NCBI GenBank assembly: GCA_016223135.1
Contig: JACRPQ010000008.1
Span: 1-62,462 of the forward strand
Direction of reading: 5' to 3'
Length of the DNA: 62,462 bases
Source of the DNA: Chloroflexota bacterium
Lineage (GTDB): Bacteria; Chloroflexota; Anaerolineae; Anaerolineales; Villigracilaceae
The position numbers were made by a program, and so were the translations under genes. Positions 59,355 to 62,462 of this stretch are shown one piece after another. The notes under the pieces were generated by a model. That model made no database searches, was not told the origin of the DNA, and was given only the letters and a program-made list of their open reading frames with translations. Numbering within the stretch: the stretch's first letter is position 1; each line of letters opens with the position of its first letter.

Positions 59355-60887
59355 TCAACGCGGCAGGGAGAAACAAATCCGGGCGCCGGAATCCGGTTTC
59401 GGGTCCGCCCAGATGCGTCCGCCGTGCGCTTCGACGATGGCGCGCGCCAGATACAATCCCAGCCCCGCGCCTTTGGTATTCTTGACGGCTTTGGTTGAGC
59501 GGTAGAAACGGTCGAAGATGTGCGGCAGGTCCTTGGCTTCGATGCCGGGACCTTGATCCGAAACGCACACGATGACCTGCTCCGGGCGCGCCTGTCCGCT
59601 GATGCGAATTTCGCCGGAGGGCGCATACTTGAGCGCGTTGGAAACCAGATTGGAGATGACCTGTTCGATGCGGGTTTCATCGGCGAGGATGACGGGAAAG
59701 TTCGCTGGAAAATCGGTGACGATGGTATGCCGGCTGGATTGGGTGGAGAATTTTTGCGCCACACGGCTGGCAAGCGCGGCAAGGGAAACATCCGCGCGGT
59801 TGAGGCTCAAGCCGCCTGCCTGCAAACGCGAGGCGTCGAGCAGGTCGTCAATCATTTTGCTGAGGCGGTCTGCCTCCTCTTCGATGACTGCCAGCGATTC
59901 GTTGATGGTGGCTTTGTCCCATTTGGCGTCGTCGCGGCGCAGCGTGGATGCGTAACCTTTGATGAGCGCCACAGGAGTGCGCAGTTCGTGGCTGACGATG
60001 GAAATGAAAGTGGATTTGATTTCGTCCGCGGTGCGAAAGTGGGTAATGTCGCGCACGCTGACGATGATGTTGCGCAATTTGCCATCCGCGGACATGAGCG
60101 GGGCGTAGGTGATGCCGACGGGCAAGGGGGATGGAAACTCACGGGCAAGGTCGCCTTCCACATAGAGGGTGGCGTTGGGGGTGAGGGGCCAGCCGTTGGC
60201 AATGGCTTCCTTTAGTGTGGAGCCTTGGGGTTCATTTGCCCATTTGATGACTTCATCATGAGGGAGCCCGGCGAGTTCATCGTGGGTTTTTCCATACATC
60301 CGCTCGAAGGCATCATTGACGCGTTCGATGGTCAGGTTGGCGTGGAGGATGAGGATACCGTCGGCGGCGGAGTCGAGCAGCGCATCCAGTCTCTGTTTTT
60401 CGAAAGAGACCTGCCCGTAGAGGCGGGCATTGAAGACGGCAATTGCCGCCTGGTCGGCGAAGGATTGCAGCAGGATGCGGTCGTTTTGGGTGAAGAGATC
60501 GGGGTAATTGCGGAAGATGAAGATGACGCCGATGACCTGTCCGTGGGCGGCGAGGGGCAGCGCGGTGCCGTTGAGCAGTCCCATGCTGGCGGTGTAGGTC
60601 AGTTCCTTGAGCATGCGGTTGAGTTCACGCACGTCCAGTTCGCGGACGTTTTCTTCCGCCAGCAGAGGGGATAAATAACTGAGAAAAGCGGGGGCAATTC
60701 CCTGCGCGGCAGCTACCCTCCAGCCGTCCTGATCTTTGAGGGCAATGAGTCCCGCTTGCCCTGCCAGCATTTCAATGGAAATTTTCAAGATGCGTGCCAA
60801 GAGTTTTTCCAGGTCGAGTTCCTGGGTGAGCGCGCGGGAAATTTCGAGCAGGTAATCACGTTGACGGACGCGGAAATCGGGAAGCAT
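59355..60887 (-). CDS. Soluble GAF-PAS sensor histidine kinase
   Basis: This 510-residue kinase has no membrane span. A GAF domain covers about 25-165, a PAS domain about 167-290, then HisKA with the phospho-acceptor His301 in SIVSHELRTPVALIKG, and HATPase_c with N-box IEQVISNLVSNALKYAP (about 412-428), G1 DQGPGIEAKDLPHIFDRF (about 447-464) and G2 GAGLGLYLARAIVEAHGG (about 472-489). It should sense a cytosolic signal and phosphorylate a response regulator, none of which is adjacent. The -10 TACAAT ends 6 nt before the ATG, so the mRNA is predicted leaderless. Confidence 0.93.
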   Translation of the reverse strand: MLPDFRVRQRDYLLEISRALTQELDLEKLLARILKISIEMLAGQAGLIALKDQDGWRVAAAQGIAPAFLSYLSPLLAEENVRELDVRELNRMLKELTYTASMGLLNGTALPLAAHGQVIGVIFIFRNYPDLFTQNDRILLQSFADQAAIAVFNARLYGQVSFEKQRLDALLDSAADGILILHANLTIERVNDAFERMYGKTHDELAGLPHDEVIKWANEPQGSTLKEAIANGWPLTPNATLYVEGDLAREFPSPLPVGITYAPLMSADGKLRNIIVSVRDITHFRTADEIKSTFISIVSHELRTPVALIKGYASTLRRDDAKWDKATINESLAVIEEEADRLSKMIDDLLDASRLQAGGLSLNRADVSLAALASRVAQKFSTQSSRHTIVTDFPANFPVILADETRIEQVISNLVSNALKYAPSGEIRISGQARPEQVIVCVSDQGPGIEAKDLPHIFDRFYRSTKAVKNTKGAGLGLYLARAIVEAHGGRIWADPKPDSGARICFSLPR

Positions 60888-60893
60888 GGCGCG

Positions 60894-60923
60894 ATTGTAT
60901 CACTGGGATGTATGCAATGCATA
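60894..60923 (-). promoter_or_regulatory. Promoter region and palindrome of the histidine kinase gene
   Basis: TACAAT (minus strand, 60899-60894) ends 6 nt before the ATG. The palindrome TATGCA-A-TGCATA (60911-60923) covers the -35 position. The remaining stretch to 61238 shows no gene or repeat that I can name. Confidence 0.5.
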
Positions 60924-61238
60924 AGAGACCTCAATTCGGAATAAACACTCGAGTCCGAAAATTTACTGCTGCGTGAGACGCTAAGGTCACAGAGATTTTA
61001 TAACTATGTGCCTTGTCACTGCGGGCGCTTCGACAGTCTCAACGTAAATTCTGCGAAGCAGTCTCCTAATTGCAGCAGGCAATTGCCTGAGGGAATAAAG
61101 CCTGTTGATACCGAAATATGTATAGACTTATTGTGTAACTTTTATTGTTCGATGTTGTCTTGTAATAGCCTTACAATTATGAAAGGATTTACAAGTTTGA
61201 AAGGCTTAGTCAGAATGTCTTACTCGGAGAGGTGTAGC

Positions 61239-62462
61239 GTGAAAAAAGTTATTTCCCTATTGTTTTCTTTTACTTTATTCGTGTCTCTTTTGCTGCCTGT
61301 TTATGTGGCGGCGGCTCAAGCGGAAACTTCATTCGCTTCGAGCACGACAGCAATGGTACGGTATAGCGACTGGTTGACCGGTACTCACAGTTCACTGGAC
61401 ATTTTTATTAGCGATGTTGCAGATGATGCATTTCTTCCGAACGGCGTGTATTCCGGTTGGTGTATTCAACCGCGCATCACCGGTTTGTTGCACGGCGAAG
61501 CGGCGAGCATCTATTCGAGCTTCAATCCTGCCAGCCTACCCGCCGACTTGGCTGGGCTGCCTTGGGGCAAAATCAATTATCTGTTGAACCACAAAATCCG
61601 GGGTGCAGATAAAACCGACCTCGAATTTTTCAAAGACGTTCAGACCGCCATTTGGATTCTGATGGGGGATACAAATCCTGAGTTCGGTGTCAGTGCAGAA
61701 GCGCAGCAAATGGTGGATGAAGCCAATGCCAATGCTGGTTTTGTGCCGGCGAACGGCGATACTGTCGCTTTTATTGTGTATTCAGATGGAATGCTGCAAG
61801 ATGAGAGGAGCGTTCAGGAAGTCATCATTGAAGTAGTCCTGTACCTGCCTCCAACGGAGACACCCACGCCTACTGCGACAGAAAGCCCCACGCCTACTGT
61901 AACAGAAAGCCCAACGCCTACTGCGCCCACGCTGACTGAAACGGTTACTTCCACGCCTACGCCAACTGAAACGTTGACTTTTACCCCGCCTCCCCCCGAC
62001 ACCGTGACTGTCACGCCGCCAACTGAAACCGCCACCTCCACCTCCACTCCTACGCAAACTGCGACAACGACGCCCCCCGTCACATCTACATTTACCCCAA
62101 CCCCAACAGTTACCTCAACCCCCGCATGTGTGCCTCAGACAATAACTGTTGATTTTTCCGGGATAGCGCCGGGCGAGTCGGTGGAGGGGATGGGGAAGGT
62201 GGCGACGGGGTTGAACATTGACGCAAAAGGTACGGCGGTGAAGATTCAGGAAGGGGTGCTGCCGGCGGTATATGGTGCAGGGGTGGGGAATACGGTGTGG
62301 AATGGAGCAATCGGGGCGGGCGGCTTCAGCGACCGTGTGACACAGCAGGCGGTACAGCCGCATCTATACACATTCACGTTCGAGCCGGGGACCTCGGTGA
62401 GCAGTTTCTCGCTGCGGATGTTGGACTTTGGAGATTTGAACCCGACTTCGGCGACTTCGGCA
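61239..62462 (+). CDS. Thioester-domain-like surface protein (partial, 3' end outside window)
   Basis: An open frame of 408 codons runs from a GTG at 61239 (GGAGAGG upstream) to the window end. It opens with a signal peptide (VKKVISLLFSFTLFVSLLLP). The domain at about 38-185 has the pattern of bacterial thioester domains: SGWCIQP with Cys75, SSFNPASLP and KINYLLNHK, and DVQTAIWILMG with Gln135, the residue pair that forms an internal Cys-Gln thioester for covalent adhesion. A Thr/Pro repeat stalk (about 205-290, TETPTPTATESPTPT units) leads to a second beta-rich domain with VDFSGIAPGESVEGMGKVA. It resembles a host- or surface-binding adhesin, unusual in Chloroflexota. The C-terminal anchor is not in view. 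Confidence 0.7.
   Translation, partial: MKKVISLLFSFTLFVSLLLPVYVAAAQAETSFASSTTAMVRYSDWLTGTHSSLDIFISDVADDAFLPNGVYSGWCIQPRITGLLHGEAASIYSSFNPASLPADLAGLPWGKINYLLNHKIRGADKTDLEFFKDVQTAIWILMGDTNPEFGVSAEAQQMVDEANANAGFVPANGDTVAFIVYSDGMLQDERSVQEVIIEVVLYLPPTETPTPTATESPTPTVTESPTPTAPTLTETVTSTPTPTETLTFTPPPPDTVTVTPPTETATSTSTPTQTATTTPPVTSTFTPTPTVTSTPACVPQTITVDFSGIAPGESVEGMGKVATGLNIDAKGTAVKIQEGVLPAVYGAGVGNTVWNGAIGAGGFSDRVTQQAVQPHLYTFTFEPGTSVSSFSLRMLDFGDLNPTSATSA

Noticed and set aside
60900-61238. Small gene upstream of the surface protein
   Set aside because: No frame of useful length or ribosome-binding site was seen; the stretch is AT-rich and looks like a regulatory region.

Overview
The window reads as chromosomal DNA of a Chloroflexota bacterium, most likely class Anaerolineae. 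This is an inference from gene families and layout, because no rRNA or other strong taxonomic marker is present. Typical signs are surface and lipoproteins with Thr/Pro-rich linkers, DUF3048, DUF4349 and CpXC proteins, a SUF operon under a SufR-type repressor, multihaem cytochromes, and intergenic space packed with short palindromic and tandem repeats.

Layout. 1-5.4 kb is an array of minus-strand accessory genes separated by about 125-bp attC-like sites: integron cassettes with no integrase in view. 5.8-9.5 kb holds rpmF, fabD, a phospholipase-D-like protein and a small membrane protein. 9.5-10.4 kb is repeat-rich and carries an ISAs1-type transposase remnant. 10.4-15.2 kb holds a Nudix hydrolase, a DUF4349 lipoprotein, a PIG-L deacetylase, a methyltransferase, hisS and tRNA-His, with a second copy of the tRNA 3' end just downstream. 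15.3-19.6 kb is a glycogen/alpha-glucan operon (glgA-glgC-malQ). 19.9-23.6 kb holds an acyl-CoA dehydrogenase, DUF2007 and YwiC-like proteins, and a membrane-anchored cyclophilin. 23.7-30.3 kb is a minus-strand sulfur/redox cluster: an ArsR regulator, an octahaem OTR-type cytochrome, a heptahaem-c/b cytochrome fusion, and two YeeE/YedE proteins, one fused to a rhodanese-like domain. 30.6-34.0 kb is a NatAB-like ABC exporter with an alpha/beta-hydrolase. 34.2-41.8 kb is the Fe-S assembly locus: a sufT-like gene and sufR (minus), diverging from sufC-B-D, an uncharacterised basic protein, sufS, sufU and a Rieske protein. 41.8-44.2 kb holds DUF177, a polyprenyl synthase and TatD. 44.3-47.3 kb has an IS982 remnant and an XRE-ATPase-TPR regulator. 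47.6-52.7 kb holds lipoproteins, including a DUF3048 protein interrupted by an SdrD-B-like module, and a HIT protein. 53.0-57.8 kb holds xseA, xseB, a PAP2-related protein, murJ and a second phospholipase-D-like lipoprotein. 57.9-62.5 kb holds a CpXC protein, a soluble GAF-PAS histidine kinase, and the start of a surface protein that looks like a thioester-domain adhesin.

How the genes work together. The clearest modules are the glycogen operon, the SufR-controlled SUF operon (whose divergent promoters share one inverted repeat) and the OTR cluster. In the OTR cluster, two membrane-linked multihaem cytochromes plus YeeE-type sulfur transport suggest respiration or detoxification of an inorganic sulfur or nitrogen oxyanion under ArsR and CRP/FNR-type control.

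Recurring features. At least three families of non-autonomous palindromic elements carry visible target duplications. Heptamer and octamer tandem repeats sit between operon genes. Several promoters place the -10 box 6-8 nt before the ATG, which predicts leaderless mRNAs. murJ and tatD contain in-frame insertions of intergenic-type repeat sequence.
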